A stretch of 64,000 nt of DNA from Flavivirga abyssicola (GCF_030540775.2 NZ_CP141266.1:3025001-3089000), one strand, 5' to 3'; numbered from the stretch's first letter, positions 36,428-46,177 are shown. Numbers and translations are program-made. Notes: generated by a model not told the origin, from the letters alone.

Positions 36428-37156
36428 TTATTTTTTTCTTACACTACCTGAAGAGCTATTGCTTTTATCGACTTTTTCAGGATTTCCATAATATTTTATA
36501 TCACCTCCACTAGTCGCTTTTGCAGTAAGTTCTTTAGATGTGTTTACAGTAATATCTGCGCCACTGGTTGCTTTTACATGACTGGATTCTGCAATTAAAT
36601 CCCCAGCTTTAATATCACTACCGCTAGTAGCCTCTGCAATAAGTTTTACTGTCTTTCCAGATAATCTTAAATCACTGCCACTTGTAGATTTACAATTTAA
36701 TACAGATGTATTTACTTCAAGTTTCATATCGCTACCACTCGTTGATTTAAGTTCTAAATTTTCTGTTGTTATAACATTTGTGGCATATACATCGCTTCCA
36801 CTAGTAGATATAATACTTGAAATGTCTTTAAAACTTACTTTTACCTTTTTTGAGGTAGCTCTACCAATACTTTCTCTGGTGTGTATTTTTAAAGTGTTGT
36901 TCACTACTTCTACTATAATAAGACCATGTAGGTTTTCATCAGCTTCAACGAAGATCCTTTCGTCATCGCTTTGTGTTAAATATACATCTAAGCCTTCTGT
37001 AGCTTTGATAGCTGAAAAAGGTTTGTTGATTATTACTTCTTCAGTTATAACCTTTCCATTTCCACTAACTCCAGTATTGAAATTCATATCGAAGTTGCAT
37101 GAGAAAAGCATTAAACTTAAAATGGTTGCTAAAATAAATTTAATTAATGTTGTCAT
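36428..37156 (-). CDS. DUF2807 (GIN domain) lipoprotein
   Basis: This 242-residue protein has a lipoprotein signal (MTTLIKFILATILSLMLFSC, lipobox Cys at residue 20) and a DUF2807 domain (about residues 42-215). Its core is a ladder of short repeats of the form (S/T)SG(S/A/G)D(I/L/M/V), spaced about 20 residues apart (STSGSDVYA, STSGSDMKL, STSGSDLRL, ATSGSDIKA, ATSGADITV, ATSGGDIKY), which fits a right-handed beta helix. It follows the PspC gene by 71 bp in the PadR-PspC-DUF2807 cluster common in Flavobacteriia; a role in envelope stress is inferred. Confidence 0.9.
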   Translation of the reverse strand: MTTLIKFILATILSLMLFSCNFDMNFNTGVSGNGKVITEEVIINKPFSAIKATEGLDVYLTQSDDERIFVEADENLHGLIIVEVVNNTLKIHTRESIGRATSKKVKVSFKDISSIISTSGSDVYATNVITTENLELKSTSGSDMKLEVNTSVLNCKSTSGSDLRLSGKTVKLIAEATSGSDIKAGDLIAESSHVKATSGADITVNTSKELTAKATSGGDIKYYGNPEKVDKSNSSSGSVRKK

Positions 37157-37227
37157 AATTATTCGTTTTTTGATTGATGATTTTTTTGTTTATTCAAATG
37201 TCCAATTAAAAATTGTTGATTAGCAAT

Positions 37228-39093
37228 TTAACTGTCTGAATTGTTTGTTTTTACTGATGAGTTGTTATCGTCTTTTGATTTTATATTGATGCCATCTGTA
37301 TCTATTTTAACTTCAATAGCATCGTCCTCTCCAGAAATGCCTTTCCCGTTTACTTTTATGCTAACATCTTCATCTTTTATCTCTAAACCATTGTTATCTA
37401 ATTTAAGACTAGATTCGTCATCATGTATATCAATATCTATTGGATTAGACTCTTCTACAGGGCAATCTAAGCATGTAATACCGTCATCTGTGATTTGTAA
37501 ATAATGACCAGCATCGCCGGGAGTTACAATATTTCCACTATGATTCCAATAGTTCAAAAATGATTTCGTGGTATTGTCAAAATTAACAATACTCCCAACT
37601 GGTAAATAGAGAGAAACAACTACTTCCTGATCACTAAATTTATTTTCAACAGGGGTCGTTAAATAAGAATCCAGTAGTAACACGTTTCCATTAAAAACAT
37701 AATTGTAATTTATGTTTTTAGCTCGCTCAATAGCTTTTTCGTAATGACTACCATCTGCACTTTTCTCAATACTTATTTTAGCTAAAGAATCGTTAGTAGA
37801 TTTAACTATAACTCGAATGTCTGATCTATAAATAGTTTTTTCTCCATTTTCATTATTTAATACCTTGAACGCATTATTTCTATAATGTCTGTTTATTACA
37901 TATAGGTCATTTTCTACCATTTTAACTTTTAGCGTATCATTTGCAGTTATATTTAATTCTTGTTTAACAATAACGCTTTCATCAATACTATGCTCGCTTG
38001 CTTGTCTGATGCCTATAACAATTAAACCAATGGTGGATATTAACCACAACCCCAGTAAAGTGAATTTAGCAATATTACCAATTGATTTTAGGTTGTTTAC
38101 AAGTATTTTTAATCCTAAATAGAATAGGAAAAAGAAAGGAATTCCAACTGTAAAAAAGAGGAATAAAGATACTAACCATACAGGTGTATTTCCAGCATTA
38201 ACGACATCTACAAGATCAAGGCCAGGAATGTGAATAAAATTTACAACGCTTAATGAAAATAAAGCAATTATGAGCGATATGATTGTTATTGCTCCCGTAA
38301 ATATTAGTATGATCCCAATAAATTTAGCAAATACTTTAAAGAAAAACATAATCACTTCTCCAAGTGTATCGAAAAATGTTTTAGAACTTGACTTAATCTT
38401 GTTTCCTTGTTTTGTAAAATCTACATTTTTGGCTGCATTCGAAACAGAATCTGAAACATTTTTAGCAGCAGCACCAACCGAATCAGTGACATTTTTTGCA
38501 ACATCTGTTACGTTTTCAAAGCCGTCTTTAATTTTTTTTTCAATGTTGCTAATGTTAACAGGTTCTCCTGTCATCATTATTTTCTCTGCGGTAGTTTTTG
38601 CCTCGGGCACTAATACCCACAATAAAATATATAGAAAAATACCAGTACCAGCTCCAAGGATTAGGATAATCCAAGCCAAACGGATCCAGATAGTATCAAT
38701 GCCAAAGTAATGTGCTAATCCCGAAGAAACCCCACTAATATAAGAGTTGTCTGTATCTCTGAATAGCTTTTTGGGTCGAGATGTTTTATGTTTAGGAGAC
38801 GATTGAGGTTCATCTTCAAAAATTTCATCGTCAACCAAATAATCCTCTGGTTGTCCCATGATAGAAATAACTTCATCGACTTCCTTAATACGTATAACTT
38901 CTTTATTATTTTGTACGCGCTCATTAAAAAGTTCAGCTATCCGCGCCTCAATGTCTGATATGATCTCTGAGCGACCTTGAGAATCTGTAAATGAACGTTT
39001 TATAGCCTCAAGATAGCGTTGTAATTTTAAGTATGCATCTTCATCGATATGAAAAAATATACCTGCTAAATTTATGTTGACAGTTTTATTCAT
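37228..39093 (-). CDS. PspC domain membrane protein
   Basis: This 621-residue protein has a soluble N-terminal part (about residues 1-110), a PspC domain (about 108-170: RDTDNSYISGVSSGLAHYFGIDTIWIRLAWIIL, with a membrane helix), further membrane segments between about 240 and 370, and a long soluble C-terminal region with beta-rich sequence and acidic stretches near the end. PspC-type proteins sense envelope stress in the phage-shock response. Its start overlaps the PadR gene by 4 bp (39090-39093), so the regulator and this protein are coupled. DUF2807 follows. Confidence 0.92.
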   Translation of the reverse strand: MNKTVNINLAGIFFHIDEDAYLKLQRYLEAIKRSFTDSQGRSEIISDIEARIAELFNERVQNNKEVIRIKEVDEVISIMGQPEDYLVDDEIFEDEPQSSPKHKTSRPKKLFRDTDNSYISGVSSGLAHYFGIDTIWIRLAWIILILGAGTGIFLYILLWVLVPEAKTTAEKIMMTGEPVNISNIEKKIKDGFENVTDVAKNVTDSVGAAAKNVSDSVSNAAKNVDFTKQGNKIKSSSKTFFDTLGEVIMFFFKVFAKFIGIILIFTGAITIISLIIALFSLSVVNFIHIPGLDLVDVVNAGNTPVWLVSLFLFFTVGIPFFFLFYLGLKILVNNLKSIGNIAKFTLLGLWLISTIGLIVIGIRQASEHSIDESVIVKQELNITANDTLKVKMVENDLYVINRHYRNNAFKVLNNENGEKTIYRSDIRVIVKSTNDSLAKISIEKSADGSHYEKAIERAKNINYNYVFNGNVLLLDSYLTTPVENKFSDQEVVVSLYLPVGSIVNFDNTTKSFLNYWNHSGNIVTPGDAGHYLQITDDGITCLDCPVEESNPIDIDIHDDESSLKLDNNGLEIKDEDVSIKVNGKGISGEDDAIEVKIDTDGINIKSKDDNNSSVKTNNSDS

Positions 39094-39431
39094 TTTTTTG
39101 TTGTTTTTTGGCTTGTTACTATGTTTACTGCGTTTTGTAATTCACTCCAAGTCGTGTTTAATTCTTTAAGAAACAGTTTTCCGGTTTCGGTTAATCCATA
39201 ATACTTCCTTGGCGGTCCAGAGGTCGACTCTTCCCATCTGTAGTTTAAAAGTCCTGCATTTTTAAGTCGGGTTAGTAAAGGGTAAATTGTCCCTTCTACT
39301 ACAAGCAACTTAGCATCTTTAAGAGTCCCTAAAATTTCTGCTACATAGGCATCGTCGTCTTTTAAGACAGAAAGTATGCAAAATTCTAACACCCCTTTAC
39401 GCATTTGTGCTTTTGTGTTTTCTATCTTCAT
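39090..39431 (-). CDS. PadR-family transcriptional regulator
   Basis: This 113-residue winged-helix regulator of the PadR type has KAQMRKGVLEFCILSVLKDDDAYVAEILGTLK at the start, VEGTIYPLLTRLKNAGLLNYRWEESTSGPPRKYYGLTETG in the wing region, and a short C-terminal helix. The GPPRKYYGLT motif is diagnostic. It is the first gene of the PadR-PspC-DUF2807 operon and presumably controls it. The inducing signal is not known. There is a 93-bp gap to the DUF4870 gene upstream. Confidence 0.94.
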   Translation of the reverse strand: MKIENTKAQMRKGVLEFCILSVLKDDDAYVAEILGTLKDAKLLVVEGTIYPLLTRLKNAGLLNYRWEESTSGPPRKYYGLTETGKLFLKELNTTWSELQNAVNIVTSQKTTKK

Positions 39432-39524
39432 ATTCTAAAGCGTTTTAATATTATGAAACTGTTCATTTTTTGATTGACTGTGATTGATTGTATTGATGAA
39501 AGACTGAAATAAATTCAGCACGTT

Positions 39525-39971
39525 TTATTTTAAAAAGTTGATGGTTAATGGATACTTATAAAGTTCGCCATCTCTAGCTTTTAAGCTTGCATTAATTATG
39601 AAAACAAGCTCCAGTATAAAACCTAAAATAGCTAAAACTCCTAAACCTCCACCAATATAAAGTAAAGGAGAAGGCTTACCTATATTAATATGGAAATCGT
39701 GAAATCCATGAAAATCTATAAAGTCAATACCATTAAATATTTTAAAAATAAAAAATGGAATCGTTAAAGTTCCTAAGATAAGAGCATATAATAAAATGCT
39801 AATTTGAAAATTAATAGCTTGTTTACCGTGTTCATCTACAAATTCTGATTTTTCTTTATTTGTAACCCAAAGAACAATAGGGCCAATAAAATTTCCAAAA
39901 GGAATTATAAACCTGCAAAAGGTTGATAAATGAATAAAAGTAGCGATGTTTTTTTGGTGATTATCTAGCAT
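39525..39971 (-). CDS. DUF4870 family membrane protein
   Basis: This 148-residue protein has three predicted membrane segments (about residues 9-34, 57-78 and 105-128) and the DUF4870 signature WVTNKEKSEFVDEHGKQAINFQISILLY (about residues 35-62). The function is unknown. It lies 93 bp upstream of padR on the same strand and may share its transcript. A histidine-rich loop, FIDFHGFHDFHIN (residues about 82-94), is unusual and could bind metal, though this is only an observation. Confidence 0.88.
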   Translation of the reverse strand: MLDNHQKNIATFIHLSTFCRFIIPFGNFIGPIVLWVTNKEKSEFVDEHGKQAINFQISILLYALILGTLTIPFFIFKIFNGIDFIDFHGFHDFHINIGKPSPLLYIGGGLGVLAILGFILELVFIINASLKARDGELYKYPLTINFLK

Positions 39972-40117
39972 GATTTTAAAACGTATAATAGTTTCTTATA
40001 CAAATATATGTCTAAAAGAAGGTATTATGTTACGCATAGTACTTAAATTTAACAAAATATTAACATTTATGAATCGCTAATTATTTTATAACTTAGTAAA
40101 AAAATAAATCCTTTAGA

Positions 40118-40573
40118 ATGAGTATAACACCCAGAAAACTAGATACTTTCATAATTTTTAAATTACCTGCAGCATATTTCTGCGGGGTTAGAACAAAACA
40201 TATTGACGACACAAAATGTATTGTAACAGTAAGGTACAAATGGATAAATCAGAATCCATTTAAGTCAATGTTTTGGGCAGTACAAGGTATGGCAGCAGAG
40301 TTTTCGACTGGGGCTTTAGTCATTTCTAAAATTAAAGAATCTGGTAAACGCATTTCCATGTTGGTAACATCTAATAACGCCACTTTTTCAAAAAAAGCAA
40401 AAGGAAGAATAACATTTACTTGTAACGATGGTAACCTTATAGACGATACTCTTAAAAAAGCAATAGAAACAGGAGAAGGGCAAACTATTTGGGTAAAATC
40501 TATTGGTGTAAATGAAGACGGTGTTGAAGTTTCCACTTTTAATTTTGAGTGGAGTATAAAGGTGAAGGATTAG
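40118..40573 (+). CDS. DUF4442 (hotdog-fold) protein
   Basis: This 151-residue protein has the DUF4442 pattern: KLPAAYFCGVRTKHIDDTKCIVTVRYKWINQNPF (about residues 15-48), MFWAVQGMAAEFSTGALV (about 51-68) and the conserved C-terminal beta strands. DUF4442 has the thioesterase-like hotdog fold; a substrate is not established. No signal peptide. It is a single plus-strand gene divergent from DUF4870, followed after 139 bp by the AIM24-like gene. Confidence 0.85.
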   Translation: MSITPRKLDTFIIFKLPAAYFCGVRTKHIDDTKCIVTVRYKWINQNPFKSMFWAVQGMAAEFSTGALVISKIKESGKRISMLVTSNNATFSKKAKGRITFTCNDGNLIDDTLKKAIETGEGQTIWVKSIGVNEDGVEVSTFNFEWSIKVKD

Positions 40574-40712
40574 TTTTCAGTGTTCAGTTGCGGTTGGCTT
40601 TTCTATGTAGGGCTTTGTGAAATAACTAGTAATCTTTGATTGAAATTTTAAAAATAATGTAACAAATCTTTAGACAAATCAACTTATAACCGAATTAATT
40701 AAAAATATAAAG

Positions 40713-41513
40713 ATGACAGCACACGAAATTGATTACAGAATATATGGGGAAGAGATGCAGTATGTAGAAATTGAACTTGACCCAGAAGAAGGAGTCGTTG
40801 CCGAGGCAGGCAGTTTTATGATGATGGATGATGGTATAAAAATGGAAACTATCTTTGGTGATGGTTCTCAAAAAGATTCAGGGTTTTTAGGCAAAATATT
40901 AGGGGCAGGAAAACGTATTCTTACGGGTGAGAGCTTATTTATGACCGCTTTTTATAATACTTTAGTAGGTAAACGAAATGTATCTTTTGCTTCACCGTAT
41001 CCAGGAAAAATTTTACCAATAGATTTAACAGAATTTGGAGGGAAATTTATTTGTCAAAAAGATGCCTTTTTATGTGCAGCTAAGGGCGTAAGTGTAGGTA
41101 TTGAATTTTCGAAAAAACTAGGAAGAGGTTTGTTTGGTGGCGAGGGTTTTATTATGCAAAAACTAGAGGGCGATGGTATGGCATTTGTTCATGCTGGAGG
41201 TACTATGGCTAAAAAAGAATTGCAAGCAGGAGAAACATTAAAGGTTGATACGGGTTGTATTGTTGGTTTTACACAAGGTGTAGATTACGATATAGAATTT
41301 GTTGGAGGTATTAAAAACACCATTTTTGGAGGTGAAGGACTATTTTTTGCAAAATTACAGGGACCAGGCACTGTTTATATCCAATCATTACCATTTAGTA
41401 GGTTGGCTGGGCGTGTTTTAGCGTCTGCTCCAAGGGGTGGAGGTAAAAACAAAGGCGAAGGTAGTATTTTAGGAGGTATAGGTGATTTATTAGATGGCGA
41501 TAATAGTTTTTAA
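40713..41513 (+). CDS. TIGR00266 / AIM24 family protein
   Basis: This 266-residue protein matches the AIM24 (TIGR00266) fold: the N-terminal [35 protein letters not shown], a glycine-rich repeat [21 protein letters not shown] (about residues 147-170), and a related second copy [22 protein letters not shown] near 205-230, then a glycine- and lysine-rich tail. The repeated GEG-F-LxGxG pattern reflects an internal duplication. The bacterial role is unclear. It has no signal peptide. Confidence 0.9.
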   Translation: MTAHEIDYRIYGEEMQYVEIELDPEEGVVAEAGSFMMMDDGIKMETIFGDGSQKDSGFLGKILGAGKRILTGESLFMTAFYNTLVGKRNVSFASPYPGKILPIDLTEFGGKFICQKDAFLCAAKGVSVGIEFSKKLGRGLFGGEGFIMQKLEGDGMAFVHAGGTMAKKELQAGETLKVDTGCIVGFTQGVDYDIEFVGGIKNTIFGGEGLFFAKLQGPGTVYIQSLPFSRLAGRVLASAPRGGGKNKGEGSILGGIGDLLDGDNSF

Positions 41514-41643
41514 AATGTTAAATTTACTTTAAACGGAAACAACCTATGTAATTTTTCATTAAATTTAAAGTTCATTAACAAAAATAATATAACCTATTAA
41601 AAAAATCTACTTTTTTACAAACCTAAACCTTATAACACATATT

Positions 41644-41841
41644 ATGGCAAGAGCAATGCTAGAGTATACTAAAACTGTGCTAAATAAAGTCAGTTTTGAT
41701 ACAACCTTGTTTTGCAAAGAAGTACAGAAGGCACTACAGCGTTTACTGCCTTATGAGATAGAAGAGCTTAAAATATATATTCTTTCTCTTGTACAGCAAA
41801 ACCCAGAATTAGATCAATGTTTAATCTATTTAAAAGCTTAA
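41644..41841 (+). CDS. Small conserved protein, function unknown
   Basis: The 65 residues are mostly helical, with KEVQKALQRLLPYEIEELKIYI in the middle and no signal peptide or membrane segment. It begins MARAMLEYTKTVLNKVSFD. It looks like a small protein conserved in Flavobacteriia, but I recognise no named family. It lies 130 bp after the AIM24-like gene and is followed by a strong terminator at 41901-41937. Confidence 0.75.
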   Translation: MARAMLEYTKTVLNKVSFDTTLFCKEVQKALQRLLPYEIEELKIYILSLVQQNPELDQCLIYLKA

Positions 41842-41900
41842 AAACTAATCATACTATGCTTATTATTAAATGAAATAGTATGGTTATAAAAAATCAGTTT

Positions 41901-41937
41901 AAATGAGCCCGATACAATATCGGGCTCATTTTTATTT
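41901..41937 (+). terminator. Strong rho-independent terminator
   Basis: AAATGAGCCCGATA (41901-41914), loop CAA, TATCGGGCTCATTT (41918-41931) and a T-tract follow the 65-residue protein gene. Confidence 0.9.
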
Positions 41938-42026
41938 AAACATAACCAAGCTCCCTTTTACACTTATAAATAAGTATATATGTTGTGCTTCATAGGGAAA
42001 CTCAAATAAATAGAATCAATTATTTT

Positions 42027-43853
42027 ATGAAAAAAGAAGTAACATTATTTCTAATATTTCTTTGTCTAATCGCTTGTAAAACAAAGACACATTATGATTT
42101 AGCAATTCAGAATGTAAACGTTTTTGAAAGCCAAAATAAAACCGTTTCAAAGAACAAAACCATCCTAATTAAAAGTGATTCTATTGTGGCAATTGTTAGT
42201 GCGGATGATAAAATATTTGCAAAAGAAATAATTGATGGAAAAGGAAGGTTAATAACCTCTGGTTTTGTTGATACGCACATTCATTTTCGACAAATGCTAG
42301 ATCTTGCCAATAGAAACGCGCCAAAAAAGTTAGATCAAACTTATCGAAAAAAAATAACAAAAAAAATCTTAAGATATGGGACTACCACAGTTTTAGATAT
42401 GGGGCAATATGAATCATGGATGCCCACTACTCTTGACTGGCAAAAAAATCCAACTTCAGCTTATCCCAATTATTACATTACAGGTGCAGCAATGATTTCC
42501 AAAGAAAAAAAGAACCCTGCACCGCATCACACAATTGTACAAGACCCCTATAAAAAAATACAAGAATATGATAGTTTGGGAGCTACATCTATAAAACTGT
42601 ATTCTCACCTAAACATAGAGGATATGAAGATTTTGGTAAAAGAAGCCTCAAAAAAGGGAATGAAAATATTTGCGCATACGGATAGGAATAAGGTAACAAT
42701 ACAAGAAGCAATGGAAGTTAGTGTTCGAAACTTTGAGCATTTTTTTACTGTAGTGCCTAGTGTTTTGAATTTAAAAACAGATGGAGCACTAATGGAAAAG
42801 AGATTTAACTTAAAACCATATGATCATATAGATGATTTTGCGGCTTCTATGACTTTCTTTTTTGCTTATATTAAAGAAAATGCAGAGCTGGATAAAAAGC
42901 TTTTATCTCTTTTTGACATAATGGCAAAAAATGAGGCAACTATTAGCACGACTATACATGTATTAGGAGCCGCCGCAGGAAAAACATCTTTCTTTTCTTC
43001 ATTCAATCATTTTCCTATAAGAAATAAACCATCCTATCCTGATTATACAGAAGCGCACAAAAAGGAATTGAAAAAAGCATTTGATATTATGATGCAATAT
43101 TTAAAAATTGCACATGACAAAGGTGTATCTATAAGAATAGGAACGGATAACCGAGAAGCTGGAAAATCTATGGCATCAGAACTTGTATTACTTCAAGAGG
43201 CAGGTTTCTCAACAAAAGATATTCTCCAAATTGCAACTTGGAATGGTGCAAAAGCTATGGGAATAGAAAATGAAATTGGCTCAGTAAGAGTAGGAATGAA
43301 AGCCGATTTAATCATTTTTGAAAAATCGCCATTGGATGATCCTGAACATTTCCTATCTAAAAAAACAATTATAAAAGGAGGCGAAAAATATATTTCAGAA
43401 ACGGATCAAGTGGTAGCTGCTTTGGAAATAATCAACAATAAGGATTCTCAACAAATGCTTAAATATATTAATAACAATTCGAAGAAATTTGAAGCTTATG
43501 AGTTATTAGAAATAGGATATCATTTATTTCATATTGGGGAAATTGAAGTAGGTAAGTCAGTCTTAAACCAACTTCAAATAGTCTATCCCAATTTTAAAGA
43601 AATCTATTATGAAGATGCTATCAATAGAATTGCCTACGAATTAGCTGAAAATGGTATGATTGAAAAATCCATAAGTACTTTTAAATGGAACACAGAAAAA
43701 TTCCCAAATTCATCAGAAGCTTTTGAAAATTTAGCAAGCTTATACGAATATATTGAGAAAAAAGAATTAGCAATTAAAAACTATGAAAAATCACTTGAGT
43801 TAAATCCTGATAACAAAAATGTTCAAGACATGCTATTAAGATTAAGGAAATAA
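42027..43853 (+). CDS. Amidohydrolase lipoprotein with C-terminal TPR repeats
   Basis: The ATG at 42027 gives 608 residues with a clear lipoprotein signal (MKKEVTLFLIFLCLIAC, lipobox Cys at residue 17); an upstream GTG at 41985 would add 14 unlikely residues. The amidohydrolase domain has VDTHIHF (about residue 80; metal His-x-His), further histidines such as IFAHTDR, and the metal aspartate in IGTDNREAG near residue 374, ending with the KADLIIFEKSPLDDP strand. Residues about 470-608 hold tetratricopeptide helices. The substrate is unknown; the closest kin by pattern are imidazolonepropionase-like hydrolases. The gene stands alone. Confidence 0.88.
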   Translation: MKKEVTLFLIFLCLIACKTKTHYDLAIQNVNVFESQNKTVSKNKTILIKSDSIVAIVSADDKIFAKEIIDGKGRLITSGFVDTHIHFRQMLDLANRNAPKKLDQTYRKKITKKILRYGTTTVLDMGQYESWMPTTLDWQKNPTSAYPNYYITGAAMISKEKKNPAPHHTIVQDPYKKIQEYDSLGATSIKLYSHLNIEDMKILVKEASKKGMKIFAHTDRNKVTIQEAMEVSVRNFEHFFTVVPSVLNLKTDGALMEKRFNLKPYDHIDDFAASMTFFFAYIKENAELDKKLLSLFDIMAKNEATISTTIHVLGAAAGKTSFFSSFNHFPIRNKPSYPDYTEAHKKELKKAFDIMMQYLKIAHDKGVSIRIGTDNREAGKSMASELVLLQEAGFSTKDILQIATWNGAKAMGIENEIGSVRVGMKADLIIFEKSPLDDPEHFLSKKTIIKGGEKYISETDQVVAALEIINNKDSQQMLKYINNNSKKFEAYELLEIGYHLFHIGEIEVGKSVLNQLQIVYPNFKEIYYEDAINRIAYELAENGMIEKSISTFKWNTEKFPNSSEAFENLASLYEYIEKKELAIKNYEKSLELNPDNKNVQDMLLRLRK

Positions 43854-44010
43854 ATAACGAAAGTACAAGTTGTATAATTAATAGAAATTAGCAGAGATTC
43901 GAAATGATTTGAGGTTAATTTCTTACAGTTATTTCGTTTTAATTGCGTATTTTTCAATTCTGAGTTAGTATTTTTTTAAAGGCTCTTATTTCTAACCTTA
44001 ATATAATTAT

Positions 44011-44694
44011 ATGAAGTTGATAATATTCGATATTGATGGAACCATTTTAGATTCTGTAAATGCAGACGATTGGTGTTTTATACAAACGTTTAAAGATCTG
44101 TTTCAAATAGACTTAGAGCATGTAAACTGGAACGATTTTAAGAATGTTACAGACCAAGGTATTACCGAAGAAATCTTTGAACGGTGGTTAAAAAGGATGC
44201 CTGAAAAACAAGAAGTAGAAACTATAAAAAAGCATTATAAAAACCTGTTAAAGGAAAAAGCTAATGAATTTAAAGAAATCGATAACGCCTTATCTTTTAT
44301 AGAATTACTTGCAGATAGTGATGATTTCGAAATAGGTTTTGCTACGGGGGGATGGCAAGAAACGGCCAGGTTAAAATGTAGTTCGGTAGGGTTTAATTTA
44401 AATAATTTTATTTTTAAATCGTCCAGCCATCATTATAACCGAGCTAAAATTATTGAACTGGTCATAAAAGAAGCAATGGATAAAAATAAGCATGTGCAAT
44501 ACGAATCCATTCTATATTTTGGTGATGGGCTTTGGGATTTAAAAGCAACTAAAGAGCTTGGAATTGATTTTATTGGGGTAGATTTTAATGAAAATAACAA
44601 ATTACGTAATGCCGGGGTTAAAAAAGTCATCAAGAATTACGTAGAGCCAGATAAAGTAATGAATTTAATTCAAGAAAGTACACCGGTTAATTAG
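44011..44694 (+). CDS. HAD-superfamily hydrolase
   Basis: This 227-residue phosphatase-type enzyme has motif I DIDGTILDS (residues 6-14, nucleophile Asp6), an alpha-helical cap domain at about 15-90, a motif II-like FATGGWQETA (about 110-120), motif III Lys near 149 and motif IV YFGDGLWDLKAT at about 170. The fold is that of phosphoglycolate-phosphatase-like proteins, but the substrate is not determined. It is a plus-strand gene convergent with the DUF1801 gene. Confidence 0.9.
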   Translation: MKLIIFDIDGTILDSVNADDWCFIQTFKDLFQIDLEHVNWNDFKNVTDQGITEEIFERWLKRMPEKQEVETIKKHYKNLLKEKANEFKEIDNALSFIELLADSDDFEIGFATGGWQETARLKCSSVGFNLNNFIFKSSSHHYNRAKIIELVIKEAMDKNKHVQYESILYFGDGLWDLKATKELGIDFIGVDFNENNKLRNAGVKKVIKNYVEPDKVMNLIQESTPVN

Positions 44695-44719
44695 AACAGC
44701 CTTCACATTTTTAAAATTC

Positions 44720-45319
44720 CTAACAGTTTTTATACTTATCGTTTAAACCTACGTTTTGTAAAATCATAGGAGTTATTTTTTCTAAACGGGTTTGTTTAGT
44801 AGCTTCCCGCTTTGCACTATCAATATAGTCACAATATTCTCTTTGTTTATAGGGAGACAAAGTGTCAAAGCTATTTTTTAAAGCCTTATTTTTTGTAAAT
44901 AAATCTTTTAATTCTTTAGGAACAACTATTGTTTTTTTACTGCGATCTGGTTTTATTTCTTTACCTAATTTTTGATTTTCAATAGCCTCTTTAACATAAG
45001 CCAAAATAATATGTTTGTCAATTTCCGAAATAGATTTAAAACGCATTTGTCTTAACGCTTTCGTTTTACTTTCTTGCGCATTTACAAGCAAATTATGCTC
45101 ATCTTTTAGAAATACCCCATTAAAAAACCAAATACCAAAATGATTTTTAAAAGCACCCAAACCTAAAACATTCTTATTATTTATAGTATATACAGGCGCA
45201 CTCCATTTTATGGTTTCAACACACTCCGTAGTGTTAATGATATCTCTTAATAGGGTTAATGCTTCACTAAAATGAGGATGTTCTTCAATATATTCTTCAA
45301 CGGAATAGATTTTTTTCAT
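44720..45319 (-). CDS. DUF1801 / YdeI (OmdA)-type protein
   Basis: This 199-residue protein has an N-terminal DUF1801 domain (about residues 10-115: LRDIINTTECVETIKWSAPVYTINNKNVLGLGAFKNHFGIWFF) and a C-terminal OmdA/YdeI region (about 130-199: VVPKELKDLFTKNKALKNSFDTLSPYKQREYCDYIDSAKREATKQTRLEKI). The pairing is common in bacteria, but the function is not established. No signal peptide. It is downstream of the YceI gene, with a terminator between them. Confidence 0.85.
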   Translation of the reverse strand: MKKIYSVEEYIEEHPHFSEALTLLRDIINTTECVETIKWSAPVYTINNKNVLGLGAFKNHFGIWFFNGVFLKDEHNLLVNAQESKTKALRQMRFKSISEIDKHIILAYVKEAIENQKLGKEIKPDRSKKTIVVPKELKDLFTKNKALKNSFDTLSPYKQREYCDYIDSAKREATKQTRLEKITPMILQNVGLNDKYKNC

Positions 45320-45373
45320 TTTGCTATTTGAAAAATTTGTTGATTATACATAAACGATGTCTAGTAACTAAGT

Positions 45374-45405
45374 TAATAAAAAAAAGCTACTCGTTAAAGT
45401 AGCTT
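45374..45405 (-). terminator. Terminator of the YceI gene
   Basis: On the minus strand AAGCTACT / AGTAGCTT with loop TTAACG runs into a long T-tract, 26 nt beyond the YceI stop. Confidence 0.8.
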
Positions 45406-45430
45406 AGTTATAATAAGGAATAATATTTTA

Positions 45431-46054
45431 CTAATTTTCACGAAGAAAGGTATTTACCTCAATAGCTACATCTTCCCAAGTTTTACTAACACCATCTGGT
45501 CCCTTATGTAAATCAAAACAAGCCTTGTTAATTGATTCCAAGGCACCCAAAGCATTCCAATCTTTAAGATTCATAGTACCAGTCATACTTACCCGTCTGG
45601 CATCTGTTATTTGAACCTCTAATGGTAAATCGTTAGTGACACCATTCATTGTAATGGAAGCAACACATGCATCATTAACATATTTAATAGTCCCTTTTAA
45701 AAACTCAGTATCTAACATAGCGCCGAAGAAAAACTCTTTTAATTTTGCGTCACGGCTTTCATCTTTCGTAAATAGGCTACTCACCGGAATTGAAAACTTT
45801 AAATTATTTAAAGCTTCTTGAGGCGTAGCACCTGCTTTATTTTCAAACTTTAAAACAGAAAACTCACCACCAACACCTTTTTTTTCAGTGGTTTTGTAAG
45901 CGGTCCATTTTACCGATGTTGCTTCAGGTTTAATTACAAATTTTTCTGTTGCTTCTACTTGGGCAGGAGTATCGGTCTTAGTTTCTTTTTTTTCTTGTTT
46001 GCAAGACGTTGTTCCTATAGAAATAAGGACTAATAAAGCGATTATTCTTTTCAT
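45431..46054 (-). CDS. YceI family lipoprotein
   Basis: This 207-residue protein has a lipoprotein signal (MKRIIALLVLISIGTTSC, lipobox Cys at residue 18) and a YceI lipocalin-like domain: KPEATSVKWTAYKTTEKKGVGGEF at the start (about residues 42-65) and a conserved VQITDARRVSMTGTMNLKDWNALGALESINKACFDLHKG near the C-terminus. YceI barrels bind isoprenoids such as ubiquinone-like lipids. It is divergent from hemN; the FNR-like site at 46117-46130 lies between the two genes. Confidence 0.9.
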   Translation of the reverse strand: MKRIIALLVLISIGTTSCKQEKKETKTDTPAQVEATEKFVIKPEATSVKWTAYKTTEKKGVGGEFSVLKFENKAGATPQEALNNLKFSIPVSSLFTKDESRDAKLKEFFFGAMLDTEFLKGTIKYVNDACVASITMNGVTNDLPLEVQITDARRVSMTGTMNLKDWNALGALESINKACFDLHKGPDGVSKTWEDVAIEVNTFLREN

Positions 46055-46116
46055 TTTTTTGATTTTTTTAGTGATGTGAAATTAAGCTAATAAAAATCGA
46101 ATTGCAAATATTCACT

Positions 46117-46160
46117 ATGACATATATCATATTTTTAAACCCCCACATACTATACTTTTG
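46117..46160 (+). promoter_or_regulatory. FNR-like site and -7 box upstream of hemN
   Basis: ATGACATATATCAT (46117-46130) has the TGA-N6-TCA core of CRP/FNR sites. After exactly 22 nt comes TACTTTTG (46153-46160), a perfect -7 box. The site centre is about 41 bp before the likely start point, the class II activator position, and no TTTG -33 element is present. The same spacing occurs before ccoS and ccoI. Confidence 0.65.
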
Positions 46161-46177
46161 AAATATAAAAGTTAGGT

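Noticed and set aside
41985-42026. GTG start extending the amidohydrolase
   Set aside because: The internal ATG at 42027 begins a clear lipoprotein signal; the extension would displace it from the N-terminus.
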